Positions 15,700 through 23,689 are shown, counted from the stretch's first letter. The stretch: DNA of 43,206 nucleotides from a virus (IMGVR_UViG_3300022665_001131:1-43206); one strand, 5' to 3'. The notes: generated by a model not told the origin, from the letters alone. A program made the numbers and translations.

Positions 15700-17696
15700 A
15701 CGGCTGGAGCGTCTTGTGTTCCTGTCATCTGATTGTGAGCGGCGAGAACTTCTTGAATGACGGTAGCCTCCTCGGTACTTCTCACGATCTTCTCGGCCAA
15801 GGGGAATTCGATGAGACGGAAATACTGCTTGAAGAGTTCGGCGATATCGATAAGACCTGTATCGGCCATTTGGAGAGAGAACGGGATGATCGTTTCGATG
15901 TTCCTCTGAAGAATGGCTCGCTGAGTGTTCGAAGGAGTCCCGGACGCACTGATGTCGAAGTCCTTGTCTAGTTCTTCGCGCGTGATTTTGAGGGGTAGTT
16001 CGCGACCCTCAACGCGAAAGTAGACCTCAGGTGGTCCAAATTCGAGCCAAAGTTTGAGGATCTTATTCAGAGATTTCGAGAAGGACTCTTGGAATAGTTT
16101 GGCGTCGAGACCAAAAATGCTATCGGAGATATTCTGAATGGCGCCGACTTCAGTGGCGGTCCGGCGTTCGCTGCGCTGGGTAACGCTTCGGATGCTGGCG
16201 TCGAAGATGCCAATGTAGTTCTCAGCATGCGTCTGGTTGACGTTTTCAGCTCGGAGGAGTTCGCCCAAAACCGCGAGATCGTGGGTCATTGGTACGATAT
16301 CGTCAGAATTCCCAGTAAAAGGAATGACTCCGCCGGGTCGCCATTCGATGTCGATCTTTTCACCTTCCATTGCCCGGACTTTGACCATGGGAGCAAGTTG
16401 GATTGTCGTGGCGTCGACCCAGGCATTATGGTAAGCGTTGACGAGCTTCTGAAAGGGGGCTACCATTTCTGGGATACCACGCTGATCCAAAGAACGCGGA
16501 AGGTCATTGCTGTAATGGAATGGCGTAATTGGCCACTCATCCATGGGCAACGGATACTCAAAAAGCGCTAGGCGAATTTTGTGTTCGGGAGCGTTCCAAT
16601 AGACGCAGCGTTCCGCGACGCCGTCACCATTGATATCGATCCTACAGTAGGTTTGAAACAGAATGGCCTGCGCCTTGGCAGACTTTTTGCCAGTATTCTC
16701 GATGTCCGCCTTACCATCGCGGATCTCGCGAATCATGTCGCGAGCGTTCGAGGCGCGCACGCCACCATACTCTCTATTTGAGTCATCGGTATTCGAGCGC
16801 ATCTTTTTGAGGAGCGCCTGTACGGCAGTGCCGTCCAGGATGTTGTCCTGTGCCATCTGGATAAGCTGATCGCGTCCGATGCGATGGACAATGGTAAAAA
16901 AGTCAGCGTTACTTGCGTCTTGGTCCGGAGGTTTGATGACGTTGATGGGATCAATGGCCTGCCAAGAAGGGCGATCCACGGAGACCTTCCGGAAAAATAA
17001 CCGAATATACTTTTCGCCGGTGAGGATCTTACTGGCAGCAATTACGAGCATTGTCGCTTCTTCGGGACTCGACTGACTAGACAACCCGTATTCTTGTTCC
17101 AATTTCACTACGATGGCGTCGCCGGGATTAAACTTCTGCCCTTGTTGGGAGGCTTCAGCCTCGGCCGCTTGTAAGAAGGCGTCGAGAGGCCCGAAAAGAG
17201 TGTCTATCTGAACAATGCGTACGCTGCGGGACGTTTGGTAGTCCCAACCTTCATGTGTGTATGCGTGCCCGCGCGCCAGAATGTAGTCGATCAGGAGGGT
17301 GGCCTCTCGTACAGTCTTCATTCTCTTCTTGAAAAGCCACGTCAAAAAGGGTTCAATTTCGCGGGCCGTGTCGATGTCTGTGGCTTCTTGAGACTCGAAT
17401 GTAGCAATAGGATTCGCATCGAGAATGAGAGAGGCGAGACCGGGCCGGGCACGGCGGATGATGCCGTCGATGACGGGTACGGAGACATTAGAGGCGCCTT
17501 CCCAGGGAATGTTACGGGGTTCACGGTGACCCATGCGCAGCTTTTCAAGGTTGACCTGCTTAGTGATCCAGCCGGACTGAGCCTCATCGGCGTCGTCGAT
17601 CATACTGTCGAGTTCTCGGAGCTCTACGTCGATGTTGGGTTGGACCTCGGATTGCACAACCTGGAGTCCGAGGGGATTTCCGCGTTTAATCGCCAT
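15696..17696 (-). CDS. Portal protein
   Basis: 666 aa, ATG at 17696. Length and pattern fit podovirus/P22-like portals: an N-terminal helical region with KLRMGHREPRNIPWEGASNV, then VPVIDGIIRRARPGLASLIL, a central wing/stem region (NITEDRVYW-type strand CVYWNAPEHKIRLALFEYPL, PITPFHYSNDLPRSLDQRGI) and a long C-terminal helix region after TQRSERRTATEVG. The RGIPEM...FQKLVNAYHN and RTATEVGAIQ motifs are typical of portals. Twelve copies would form the DNA channel at one capsid vertex and dock terminase. It lies upstream of scaffold and capsid as expected. Confidence 0.88.
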   Translation of the reverse strand: MAIKRGNPLGLQVVQSEVQPNIDVELRELDSMIDDADEAQSGWITKQVNLEKLRMGHREPRNIPWEGASNVSVPVIDGIIRRARPGLASLILDANPIATFESQEATDIDTAREIEPFLTWLFKKRMKTVREATLLIDYILARGHAYTHEGWDYQTSRSVRIVQIDTLFGPLDAFLQAAEAEASQQGQKFNPGDAIVVKLEQEYGLSSQSSPEEATMLVIAASKILTGEKYIRLFFRKVSVDRPSWQAIDPINVIKPPDQDASNADFFTIVHRIGRDQLIQMAQDNILDGTAVQALLKKMRSNTDDSNREYGGVRASNARDMIREIRDGKADIENTGKKSAKAQAILFQTYCRIDINGDGVAERCVYWNAPEHKIRLALFEYPLPMDEWPITPFHYSNDLPRSLDQRGIPEMVAPFQKLVNAYHNAWVDATTIQLAPMVKVRAMEGEKIDIEWRPGGVIPFTGNSDDIVPMTHDLAVLGELLRAENVNQTHAENYIGIFDASIRSVTQRSERRTATEVGAIQNISDSIFGLDAKLFQESFSKSLNKILKLWLEFGPPEVYFRVEGRELPLKITREELDKDFDISASGTPSNTQRAILQRNIETIIPFSLQMADTGLIDIAELFKQYFRLIEFPLAEKIVRSTEEATVIQEVLAAHNQMTGTQDAPAV

Positions 17697-18478
17697 TAAG
17701 CGGTCCTATCATTTCGGTATTCTCGATCAAGTGGAACGAGAGTGGGAGATCGAATTAGACACAAAGTATGTGCGTCAATTTTGCCGGCGGCCTTTTGGTC
17801 TTCGAAGGTGCGCTGCCGCTCTTCGGATTCCATGTAGCCATAGTTGAGCCAGGGATTCTTAAGTACCGCGACATTTGTCGAGCGGGCGCAGTGGCGGGGA
17901 CAGTGGACCTCAAAGTCGGTGGGAAACTGGTCACCCTCATAAACACGAAAGAGACACGCACTCCAATGGGTAGGAAAAGCGGTATTTACGCGGCGAGCGG
18001 TATCCCAGAGAAAAAGTGAAAGCGCGTCGATTCGATCGTATTCGAGGCACTTCATGTGTCGGCGAAGTTCGACTATGGCGCCACGAGTAAATAAAGCGTC
18101 GTCGTCCCAGAGCATACATGCGTCAAATGGCGGGCCCTCTATCTCGAGGAGTTGACGATATTGCTCTGCCAGAACAGGCATCCAATTGAGACCTTCAGAT
18201 GAGACGATGGCGCGTGGGGAAGGCCAAATCTGAATCATAAGTTCAGGAAACTTTTCTGCTTGCTTAACTACCTCGGCAGCCACAGCAGGTGTGGGACGGT
18301 CGCAAGAGATCAGGACGGTGATGGTTGGGCCGCCGTAACTTCGGAAACCGTTGATTTGGCGGAGGATGCGGTGTAGATATTTCTTGCGGCGATGAACTCG
18401 GAGGATAACTCCGAGATTTTTGACCCTAATCGTTTGGCCAAAAGACTTTGAAACTTCTGGGGTTGCTGTCGTATCCAT
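17696..18478 (-). CDS. Putative GT-A glycosyltransferase, 260 aa
   Basis: The frame opens at ATG 18478, which lies 169 bases inside the previous gene, so a start slightly downstream is possible; the domain begins about residue 22. The pattern is a GT-A fold: GVILRVHRRKKYLHRILRQI, ITVLISCDRP, then ACMLWDDDALFTRGAIVELR, where WDDDA is the DxD-type motif. A His/Cys-rich stretch (VHCPRHCARSTNV) follows. It directly precedes the portal gene and ends at the portal start. Donor and acceptor are unknown. A sugar-transfer role in the late operon fits the other two glycosyltransferases. Confidence 0.6.
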   Translation of the reverse strand: MDTTATPEVSKSFGQTIRVKNLGVILRVHRRKKYLHRILRQINGFRSYGGPTITVLISCDRPTPAVAAEVVKQAEKFPELMIQIWPSPRAIVSSEGLNWMPVLAEQYRQLLEIEGPPFDACMLWDDDALFTRGAIVELRRHMKCLEYDRIDALSLFLWDTARRVNTAFPTHWSACLFRVYEGDQFPTDFEVHCPRHCARSTNVAVLKNPWLNYGYMESEERQRTFEDQKAAGKIDAHTLCLIRSPTLVPLDREYRNDRTA

Positions 18479-19095
18479 GAGAAAACTGCTCGGTCGTGTT
18501 TGATTTGGATCTCTCCGAGGCTATAACCAGAGACACGCATCTCGGGAGGATCGTGATAATGGCGACTCCAAAAGAGGTGGGTGCCGAAGACATATTCAAC
18601 TCCTACATGGAGAGGGTACGGGTCATTGCCTGGATAAAGCATACAACTTTCGAGTTGCTTGCTGATCTCGCCGGCAGGATCTAGCCGACCCTCGAATTCT
18701 AGTCGATCTGGACATTTTGTTTTATCGAAACTCATGAACCAAGGGCCGGCTACATCCTGATAATTCTTGAGGCGACGTGTTCCGGGTTCTCGCGTACTGT
18801 AGCAAGCGCCAGCAAGGGCAACGTCAGAGATGTCAAGGTCTTTTTGGAGTAACCAGTCGTCGTACGCAAGATCAGGGAGAAAATCGTGCTCGGTTATCAC
18901 AAGCCGGCCCGAGGGATCATTCTGTTCTTCCGCCCAGATTCGGTTAAGACATTCGGTATGGGACCACCCGGCGTCGTTCACAAACCACTTAAGGACCATT
19001 TTGTCCTGAGCATACTCGGCAATTACATTCCACAATGAGCGGAGTAATTCATGTCGAAAACCGTCAAAGATACGAATGAGTCTAACCGTAATCAC
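18310..19095 (-). CDS. Putative glycosyltransferase-like protein, 261 aa
   Basis: GTG at 19095, overlapping the stop of the 25-aa ORF (GTGA). It shows a GT-A-like outline: MITVRLIRIFDGFRHELLRS, VLKWFVNDAGWSHTECLNRI, and RLVITEHDFLPD as a candidate metal-binding acidic loop, then CYSTREPGTRRLKNYQDVAG and a His-rich region (THLFWSRHYHD). The C-terminal ~35 residues are Ser/Ala-rich and lie in the overlap with the next gene. Pairing with the following GT-A gene suggests a two-enzyme unit. The catalytic assignment is tentative. Confidence 0.5.
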   Translation of the reverse strand: MITVRLIRIFDGFRHELLRSLWNVIAEYAQDKMVLKWFVNDAGWSHTECLNRIWAEEQNDPSGRLVITEHDFLPDLAYDDWLLQKDLDISDVALAGACYSTREPGTRRLKNYQDVAGPWFMSFDKTKCPDRLEFEGRLDPAGEISKQLESCMLYPGNDPYPLHVGVEYVFGTHLFWSRHYHDPPEMRVSGYSLGEIQIKHDRAVFSWIRQQPQKFQSLLAKRLGSKISELSSEFIAARNIYTASSAKSTVSEVTAAQPSPS

Positions 19096-19169
19096 TTCTT
19101 CTTACCGCCGCGCTTCTTTGGGGGTTTTCCCTTGCGAATTCTCTTTTCGGTCTGTGTGTGCTTGGGCAT
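19092..19169 (-). CDS. Tiny Lys/Arg-rich peptide, 25 aa
   Basis: ATG at 19169 shares a base with the upstream stop (TAATG), and its TGA overlaps the GTG of the next gene. About half of the residues are Lys or Arg (for example KPPKKRGGKKK), so the peptide would bind nucleic acid or membrane. It may alternatively serve only to couple translation. The conserved spacing at both ends argues that it is translated. Confidence 0.45.
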   Translation of the reverse strand: MPKHTQTEKRIRKGKPPKKRGGKKK

Positions 19170-19381
19170 TAGTCGCTTTCCTCGTAGTCATCAATAGCAC
19201 GCTCTTCGGTGGAAAAATCGAGTCCCACGTTTCCTGGGTCACAGTCGGTCCCGCTGTTGTCACCGGAAACGGCGAATTCCCCAAATACCTCATAATTTTC
19301 TTCTTCTATCTCCAGTGCGGCCACCTTCTTTTCGAGCGTGATGATGCGCGCCCAGAGTTCTCTAATGTCACTGCCCTGCAT
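19169..19381 (-). CDS. Small acidic coiled-coil protein, 70 aa
   Basis: ATG at 19381, overlapping the end of the membrane protein gene. The first ~30 residues form a heptad-type helix (IRELWARIITLEKKVAALEI); the rest is very acidic and turn-rich (DNSGTDCDPGNVGLDF, DDYEESD end). Together with the membrane/lipoprotein-like gene directly before it, a lysis accessory (spanin-like) role is conceivable. Nothing shows it directly. Confidence 0.5.
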   Translation of the reverse strand: MQGSDIRELWARIITLEKKVAALEIEEENYEVFGEFAVSGDNSGTDCDPGNVGLDFSTEERAIDDYEESD

Positions 19382-19646
19382 TTTCTACCTTCTTTCTCTT
19401 TCGTCTTTCGTAAGTCGCCCAAGCGGCGAGCCCAGCATTTAAAGCGTAGGAGCCCAGCGCGATCAGCGAACCCGGCTCTCCTGTAATAGCGCCGGGAATC
19501 TGTCCGGCTACGGGTGACAACTCTTCTATCCCAGTGCCGACCGCGTAACCAAAAGCCGTGGGATCAAAAGCACAGGCTACAAGAGCCGCGATGCTTCCAC
19601 CGATTAGGGCGGCCAAAATTAGACGAATAAAATTACATCTCTTCAT
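19368..19646 (-). CDS. Small membrane protein with lipobox-like signal, 92 aa
   Basis: ATG at 19646 with GAGG upstream. Residues ~7-25 form a hydrophobic segment ending in LVAC, matching a lipoprotein signal peptidase II site (L-V-A-C); a second hydrophobic stretch (GSLIALGSYALNAGLAAWAT) is followed by a very basic tail (YERRKRKK). This could be a lipoprotein (outer spanin-like), a two-helix holin, or a plain membrane protein. It sits directly after terminase. A Gram-negative host would fit the lipobox reading. Confidence 0.55.
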   Translation of the reverse strand: MKRCNFIRLILAALIGGSIAALVACAFDPTAFGYAVGTGIEELSPVAGQIPGAITGEPGSLIALGSYALNAGLAAWATYERRKRKKVENAGQ

Positions 19647-19678
19647 AGATATATCCTCGTAAAAGGAAAATGGGACAA

Positions 19679-21238
19679 CTAGCCCGCAAAAAGATCGTTG
19701 ACAATTTTGAAGTCGCGTTTCTGTAGATAGTTCTTAGGGGGATTGCGCAAAGGGCGCGGATAAAGGATGCCGTAGCGGATGCAGTCGCGGAAGTCCTTGT
19801 AGAGTTCCATAAGGCGCTCGGGAAGGATCATGACGTCACGCGCATTTGGCGGGACGAAGTTGGACATAGAGAGCGCCTCGATGCTGTTAATGCAATGCCG
19901 CTGAACGGTGAGTTTGGGCCGGTTGGCGGGCCCCAAAGGGGATTTGCGGTCCCAGCGCAAGAGACCGCGGATGCGTTCTATGCCCGTCTCTTCATGTCCG
20001 GTATCCGGCACTCGACAGTCAAAGAGGAGCCCGAACTTTCGGAAATCATATTGAACGGAGGTTTGTTTTTGCCCTTTAAAAGAGTGCTCGGCCACACCAA
20101 AACGAGGATCCAGAACACGATAAGATACATCAAGAGCACCTTCTCGGTTACGGATAAGCGTGGCATAGTCAGCAATTGTATTCGAGGAAGTGCGCATTTT
20201 TGCATGGGATCGTCCTGCGGGCCATTCATCATAGATTTCTATTTCTCCGTTGGGTCCAAATGCCATCCAAACGAGTGCAAAGGGGCGCCGGTGGGCCGGA
20301 TCGCAGATGTTCATCCGAGGCCACTCTGGGGGAACCTGTCGGGTGTCCACAATATGGGCAGCGCTATCGAAGCCAGGAAAGGCGCGGTGAGACAAAAAGG
20401 ACCACGAGCCTGACTCCCGGGCCTTTTCTTCTTCTTCGGTATAATTGCCATCGCGGAGGAAGGCAACTTTGGCCTCGTGGGGAATATACGGGTTGTCCCA
20501 AATAGAACCGTGGACCTGGGTTACGTCGTCCCGGTCCTTGGCCACGAACTCCTCGTAGACGAAGGGGGCATTACGCCCGAGGGGGGTCATGGTGAACCAA
20601 AAAGGACTCATAAAGTCGGTCATTCCGCGCCAGACCGCGCCCCAAATGGCCTTAGGGGGCGGTTCGTCGCAAGCAACCCAGTCCCAATTCATACCTTCGA
20701 AGGACATGGGATCCTGTTCCGCGGAGCCGAAGTAGATCTCAGAATCGTCAGGGAAACGGAGACGAAGAGGTACGGAAGAGGGGCCCTTCCAGATTTTCAT
20801 GTCGCGGCGAATAGCGGGCGGAATCGCCTCTTCGAGTGCGGGGAATAGGATACCGCCGATGCCGCGCTCACGATTAAGGCCAGTGAGCATAAGCCCGCGG
20901 CCTCCGGTACGAATAGGAACGCCGTCAGGGCGCCGAATCCAGTATTGGGGAAGGATCTCGGAGCGGTCGGGGTAGTCGCCGATTTCTGTGAGTTCAAGAT
21001 CTGGGACGTCCCAGATCCAGTAACCTTTAGCATGGGCCATGCAAAGGCCGCCATTGAGTTTCGTTTTGCCCCAGCGATTGCCGGAGTTCAGAAGTAGACC
21101 GCGAGTGCTCTTTTTTGCGTTTATGGCGCGGGTTTGCCCGTCATGCCACTTGATGTAGCGCAGAGGGTTCTGGGCATATCTCAGACGGCGTTCTTGGTAG
21201 GCGAGGAGTTTATTGAGTTTATGATCGCGGTCGTTCAA
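19679..21238 (-). CDS. Terminase large subunit
   Basis: 519 aa, ATG at 21238. The N-terminal ATPase has a Walker A-like NSGNRWGKTK (residues 51-60) and a Walker B WDWVACDE with D191 and E192, followed by the WFTMTPLGRN coupling segment. The C-terminal RNase H-like nuclease has acidic residues in MNICDPAHRRPF (D313) and YRVLDPRFG (D377). The enzyme pumps DNA into the procapsid through the portal and cuts the concatemer. The putative small subunit lies directly upstream with a 4-base overlap. Length is normal for the family. Confidence 0.92.
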   Translation of the reverse strand: MNDRDHKLNKLLAYQERRLRYAQNPLRYIKWHDGQTRAINAKKSTRGLLLNSGNRWGKTKLNGGLCMAHAKGYWIWDVPDLELTEIGDYPDRSEILPQYWIRRPDGVPIRTGGRGLMLTGLNRERGIGGILFPALEEAIPPAIRRDMKIWKGPSSVPLRLRFPDDSEIYFGSAEQDPMSFEGMNWDWVACDEPPPKAIWGAVWRGMTDFMSPFWFTMTPLGRNAPFVYEEFVAKDRDDVTQVHGSIWDNPYIPHEAKVAFLRDGNYTEEEEKARESGSWSFLSHRAFPGFDSAAHIVDTRQVPPEWPRMNICDPAHRRPFALVWMAFGPNGEIEIYDEWPAGRSHAKMRTSSNTIADYATLIRNREGALDVSYRVLDPRFGVAEHSFKGQKQTSVQYDFRKFGLLFDCRVPDTGHEETGIERIRGLLRWDRKSPLGPANRPKLTVQRHCINSIEALSMSNFVPPNARDVMILPERLMELYKDFRDCIRYGILYPRPLRNPPKNYLQKRDFKIVNDLFAG

Positions 21239-21807
21239 GAAGCACTCTCGGGAGTTACATCGACGATTTCGGATGAAGAGCTTTGAGAGACGGACGAACG
21301 CGGAAGGGCGGGGTCCCTAGCGATTTCTGACGCAATCAATGCGTCGACATCGGCGTCCGAGTATCGAGAGAGGTCCCCGAAAGTGCCATGTGCTACTATT
21401 TTTATCTCGGCGAGGCGACCAAAGCGTTTATAGAAGACTTCAATGGCGCGGGCGTCGCCTTGGCATGCTTTTCTCAGGAGGGCGGCGTCGACAATGCCGA
21501 TACGGGTGTGAATGAGCCGAGAGACTTGTTGGCAGATCCAGGCCATACCCACGGGGTTCTGAAGACGAAGGCGGACGGACTCCGTGCCAACACCCGAAGA
21601 CTTTGCAAGTTCAGGAACGCTGATGTTCCCCTGGAGCATGCCTTGGGCGATGAGGATATCGGTCTCCGTAGGAAGGTAGTCGCGAAGCTCGTCGGCGGGC
21701 ACAGAGAGGGCAGCCTCAGCGAGGCGAGCCATGGCGCCCGAATTAGTCTTGCTATCGGGTTCGGGAGGGAGTTCGGGGATTTTTAGTGGACTTTGCTGAA
21801 AGGGCAT
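21235..21807 (-). CDS. Putative terminase small subunit
   Basis: 190 aa from ATG 21807, chosen because it follows the upstream TAG by one base; an in-frame TTG at 21834 would add nine residues. The centre is a helix-turn-helix-type segment (GNISVPELAKSSGVGTESVR) expected for a packaging-site DNA-binding domain, followed by helices (CQQVSRLIHTRIGIVDAALL) and a Ser-rich C-terminal tail. It overlaps the start of the large subunit by 4 bases, the classic TerS-TerL arrangement. The assignment rests on the HTH and the neighbour. Confidence 0.7.
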   Translation of the reverse strand: MPFQQSPLKIPELPPEPDSKTNSGAMARLAEAALSVPADELRDYLPTETDILIAQGMLQGNISVPELAKSSGVGTESVRLRLQNPVGMAWICQQVSRLIHTRIGIVDAALLRKACQGDARAIEVFYKRFGRLAEIKIVAHGTFGDLSRYSDADVDALIASEIARDPALPRSSVSQSSSSEIVDVTPESAS

Positions 21808-21808
21808 G

Positions 21809-22171
21809 CTATACTTTAGAGGTCCCTCGTACAAACTGGATTTCGTGAAGGGTACCGTCGTTAGAGAGTGCGAGCTTTATGGCGCGACAATAGCGAGGGC
21901 GGTAGCGAAGTTGGAGAACTGCTTCGGCGCAGAGGCGCGTAGAGGGATCAGTTTCAAGGAGGACCGTAACAGAGGAGACTTTGAAGTACCAAATGGCGCC
22001 CCTTTTATGTTCTTTAAGGCGCACGGGAATGTTTTTGGATTGGCCGATATAGATTGGAGCGCCGTCGGCGTTTCGGAAAATGTAAAGGCCGGGGTAAAAA
22101 GGAAAATCGGGAGGATCAATGAAAGAATCAGTGAGATCGGGGTCGAAGGGGTCTATGACGCCGGAGGTCAT
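21809..22171 (-). CDS. GIY-YIG nuclease domain protein
   Basis: 120 aa from ATG 22171 (a TTG at 22213 is also in frame). It contains PGLYIFRNADGAPIYIGQSK with the two-strand GLYIF/IYIG core and the following NIPVRLKEH helix, characteristic of the GIY-YIG fold, and Glu in the later AEAVLQLRYRP helix. Stand-alone phage GIY-YIG genes are often homing endonucleases; others act in host DNA breakdown. It is the first gene of the late operon, directly upstream of the terminase genes. Confidence 0.8.
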   Translation of the reverse strand: MTSGVIDPFDPDLTDSFIDPPDFPFYPGLYIFRNADGAPIYIGQSKNIPVRLKEHKRGAIWYFKVSSVTVLLETDPSTRLCAEAVLQLRYRPRYCRAIKLALSNDGTLHEIQFVRGTSKV

Positions 22172-22262
22172 GATGGTGCTTCTTACGAAATTGCCAAGGC
22201 AAAGCAGGGTCAAAGGGTCCTACATTTACGAGGGCCCCGCCGAGGCCAATTGTGACAGGTTG
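22172..22262. promoter_or_regulatory. Divergent switch region between late and early modules
   Basis: A 91-bp gap separates the minus-strand nuclease gene from the plus-strand HTH gene. Both operons must start at or near it. A TTGACC hexamer is visible on the minus strand, 17 bases before a poor -10 match. I find no convincing bacterial promoter pair, so late transcription may need a phage-encoded activator. Confidence 0.35.
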
Positions 22263-22427
22263 ATGTTGGAAATTTCTGATTTAGTTCGGGCGTGGCCGGA
22301 GCGGCACCGGGCGATCGTGGGAGGGATCCTGGCTGGATGGTCGAAGACCGATCTGGCGACCTATATCGGGGTATCGCGGAGGCAGGTACAAAGAGTAGCA
22401 AAGAAGTTGCGAGAGGTGATGAGATGA
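22263..22427 (+). CDS. Small HTH DNA-binding protein, sigma-region-4-like, 54 aa
   Basis: ATG at 22263 with AGG five bases before; the ORF continues further upstream but that part overlaps the divergent gene. The C-terminal half is a clear helix-turn-helix (WSKTDLATYIGVSRRQVQRV) followed by a basic helix. A W-x-x-T-D-L-A opening with a recognition helix rich in Arg and Gln resembles sigma-70 region 4 or small phage activators. As the first plus-strand gene, next to the divergent region, it is a candidate regulator of the late switch; this is inference. Confidence 0.6.
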   Translation: MLEISDLVRAWPERHRAIVGGILAGWSKTDLATYIGVSRRQVQRVAKKLREVMR

Positions 22428-22765
22428 GTGCTGGGGAGGAACTATGGTCGGCGATTATTCGGTATGATAGGCGGGCCGGCGATACGCTACGCGTGCGCGT
22501 GCCGTGTTCGAGTCCGGAGCGCGCGCGGTGGTTGTGTGGAAAAATCGGGGGGCACGTGGAAAAAGGGGCAGTTGTTGCTACGGGCCGGAGTGTGGCGGGG
22601 CTTTTGCGGGCGTTGGGGCAAGATCCGGGGCTCGTGGAAAAGACGCTGCTGTACCGGTACGCCTCAGGCGAAGAGCGTCGACGGTTATTGGATGAGATCT
22701 TTGAAGTCGTACGACCCACGATAGAGATTCTCGACGAGATTCGGACGAAAGCGCAGGAGTACTAA
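22424..22765 (+). CDS. Unknown charged protein, 113 aa
   Basis: ATG at 22424 overlaps the HTH gene's stop (ATGA), so the two are co-translated. It is Arg/Glu-rich (RYDRRAGDTLRVRVPCSS, ARWLCGKIGGHVEKGAVVAT, GLVEKTLLYRYASGEERRRL) and mixed alpha/beta in pattern. No known family or motif is recognised. The link with the HTH gene suggests a regulatory partner. Confidence 0.6.
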   Translation: MSAGEELWSAIIRYDRRAGDTLRVRVPCSSPERARWLCGKIGGHVEKGAVVATGRSVAGLLRALGQDPGLVEKTLLYRYASGEERRRLLDEIFEVVRPTIEILDEIRTKAQEY

Positions 22766-23049
22766 GCCCCAAAATGGCGGGTCGTAGACCGTGCCGCCAG
22801 CCAGGCTGGTATTTAGGGGGGATTTTTCACAGGGTGACACCGATCTTTAATAAAGACCGATCCCCCCCTCCCCCCCTCCTTTCATACGCGCACTGTCCCC
22901 CTCGCGTTCTAACTCCTGTGTGCGTAACGGGTTACACCAATAACCACCACACCGCGCCGGCCAGATTAGGCTCGAGCAGGATAGATTTTGCAATTTGTAA
23001 AATGTGCCGAATTGAGCCTAGCCTGCCAATATGGCATAGTCATAACTTG

Positions 23050-23079
23050 TTGTGGCATAACGACTTATGACAATATACT
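23050..23079 (+). promoter_or_regulatory. Putative promoter TTGTGG-N18-TATACT
   Basis: A -35-like TTGTGG (23050-23055) and a -10 TATACT (23074-23079) are spaced by 18 bases, 90 bp before the first small early gene. The same two hexamers recur before the gene at 25589 with a 16-base spacer, which supports them as phage early promoters read by host sigma-70. Confidence 0.45.
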
Positions 23080-23087
23080 CCTTTTAC

Positions 23088-23116
23088 TTGACGCCCTGTC
23101 ACACCTGTGGTTAGAT
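23088..23116 (+). promoter_or_regulatory. Putative second promoter TTGACG-N17-TTAGAT
   Basis: TTGACG (23088-23093) and TTAGAT (23111-23116) have the ideal 17-base spacing. It lies immediately downstream of the first promoter-like pair, so tandem promoters may drive the 23168 operon. Confidence 0.4.
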
Positions 23117-23167
23117 CTCAGTGGCTGACAGCGGCCCACCGCGATAACCCACCACAAGGAGACAGAC

Positions 23168-23290
23168 ATGACCAACAATGACCTTGCCACCAAGTACGAG
23201 AGGCTTGGCTTCTGGCGCGAGGCAGCTAATGCTCGACGCGGAAAAGAGACAGCCCACATGCGTTGGATTCGAAAGACCTGGGGATTCTAA
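23168..23290 (+). CDS. Small basic phage protein, 40 aa
   Basis: ATG at 23168 with a strong AAGGAG site seven bases before it. A helical, Arg/Lys/Trp-rich peptide (YERLGFWREAANARRGKETA). It is the first gene behind the putative early promoters. Peptides of this kind are often host-takeover proteins, but nothing here names a target. Confidence 0.6.
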   Translation: MTNNDLATKYERLGFWREAANARRGKETAHMRWIRKTWGF

Positions 23291-23299
23291 ACCGTCCAC

Positions 23300-23521
23300 A
23301 TGACAAACGACCAAATGCAACGCATACGCAACGTGATCACAGACCTGCAAACCGAAGCACGGAGACCCACCATGACCGACCGCCAAGTCGCACTCGACAC
23401 CGCTCAAATCAACTTGAACCTGGCATGGGAGAAGTTGCAGCTTGAAGGCGCCAGTATCCCTTTGTGGGACGCTGTCCATTTCGCCGAGGACAAAATCGCA
23501 AACCTTGAGGCGCGCCCATGA
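23300..23521 (+). CDS. Small helical protein, 73 aa
   Basis: The frame opens at ATG 23300, which lacks a Shine-Dalgarno and lies nine bases behind the previous stop. An internal ATG at 23372 has CGGAGA before it and would give 49 aa, starting MTDRQVALDTAQINLNLAWE. The sequence is helical throughout and ends in an ATGA overlap with the next ORF. Function unknown. Confidence 0.55.
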   Translation: MTNDQMQRIRNVITDLQTEARRPTMTDRQVALDTAQINLNLAWEKLQLEGASIPLWDAVHFAEDKIANLEARP

Positions 23522-23607
23522 ACGACCACGAATCCAAAATCGACGCGGCCGAGATCGCGTTCGCCATCATCTTGTTGCTACTCTTCTCTGGCCTCTGCGG
23601 ACTGTAA
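23518..23607 (+). CDS. Single-helix membrane peptide, 29 aa
   Basis: ATG at 23518 overlaps the previous stop. A polar N-terminus (MNDHESKIDAAE) leads into one strongly hydrophobic helix (AFAIILLLLFSGLCGL). It is followed two bases later by a second hydrophobic peptide ORF. Such tiny early membrane peptides can modify the host envelope or superinfection state; this is inference. Confidence 0.45.
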   Translation: MNDHESKIDAAEIAFAIILLLLFSGLCGL

Positions 23608-23608
23608 C

Positions 23609-23689
23609 ATGAAAATCACGCTCGCCCTCATCCTGTCGCTGCTCCTCGCGGGCAGCCTGTGCGTACTCGCCATGAGCCTTGGACTGTAA
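23609..23689 (+). CDS. Hydrophobic leader-like peptide, 26 aa
   Basis: ATG at 23609 directly after the preceding stop. A Lys at position 2 and a hydrophobic helix (ITLALILSLLLAGSLCVLAM) look like a signal peptide or single-pass membrane peptide. It ends SLGL, echoing the CGL end of its neighbour, so the pair may be duplicates. Confidence 0.4.
   Translation: MKITLALILSLLLAGSLCVLAMSLGL

Larger units (their letters stand above)
22766..23167 (+). promoter_or_regulatory. Roughly 400-bp non-coding regulatory region with dyads and promoter-like boxes
   Basis: No credible gene lies here. Visible elements are: the hyphenated palindrome CCAGCC-A-GGCTGG (22797-22809); an inverted repeat GGGGGGAT/ATCCCCCC (22816-22823 and 22860-22867) enclosing TCTTTAATAAAGA; a 7-bp inverted repeat TAGGCTC/GAGCCTA (22967-22973 and 23014-23020) enclosing ATTTT/AAAAT; a C-rich run (22861-22878); and two promoter-like pairs just before the small-gene cluster. 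It is the best candidate for the main early control region, possibly also an origin. Confidence 0.5.

Noticed and set aside
22774-23070. 98-aa plus-strand ORF in the intergenic region
   Set aside because: Composition is unlike a protein, it crosses the C-rich tract and the dyads, and no Shine-Dalgarno is present.
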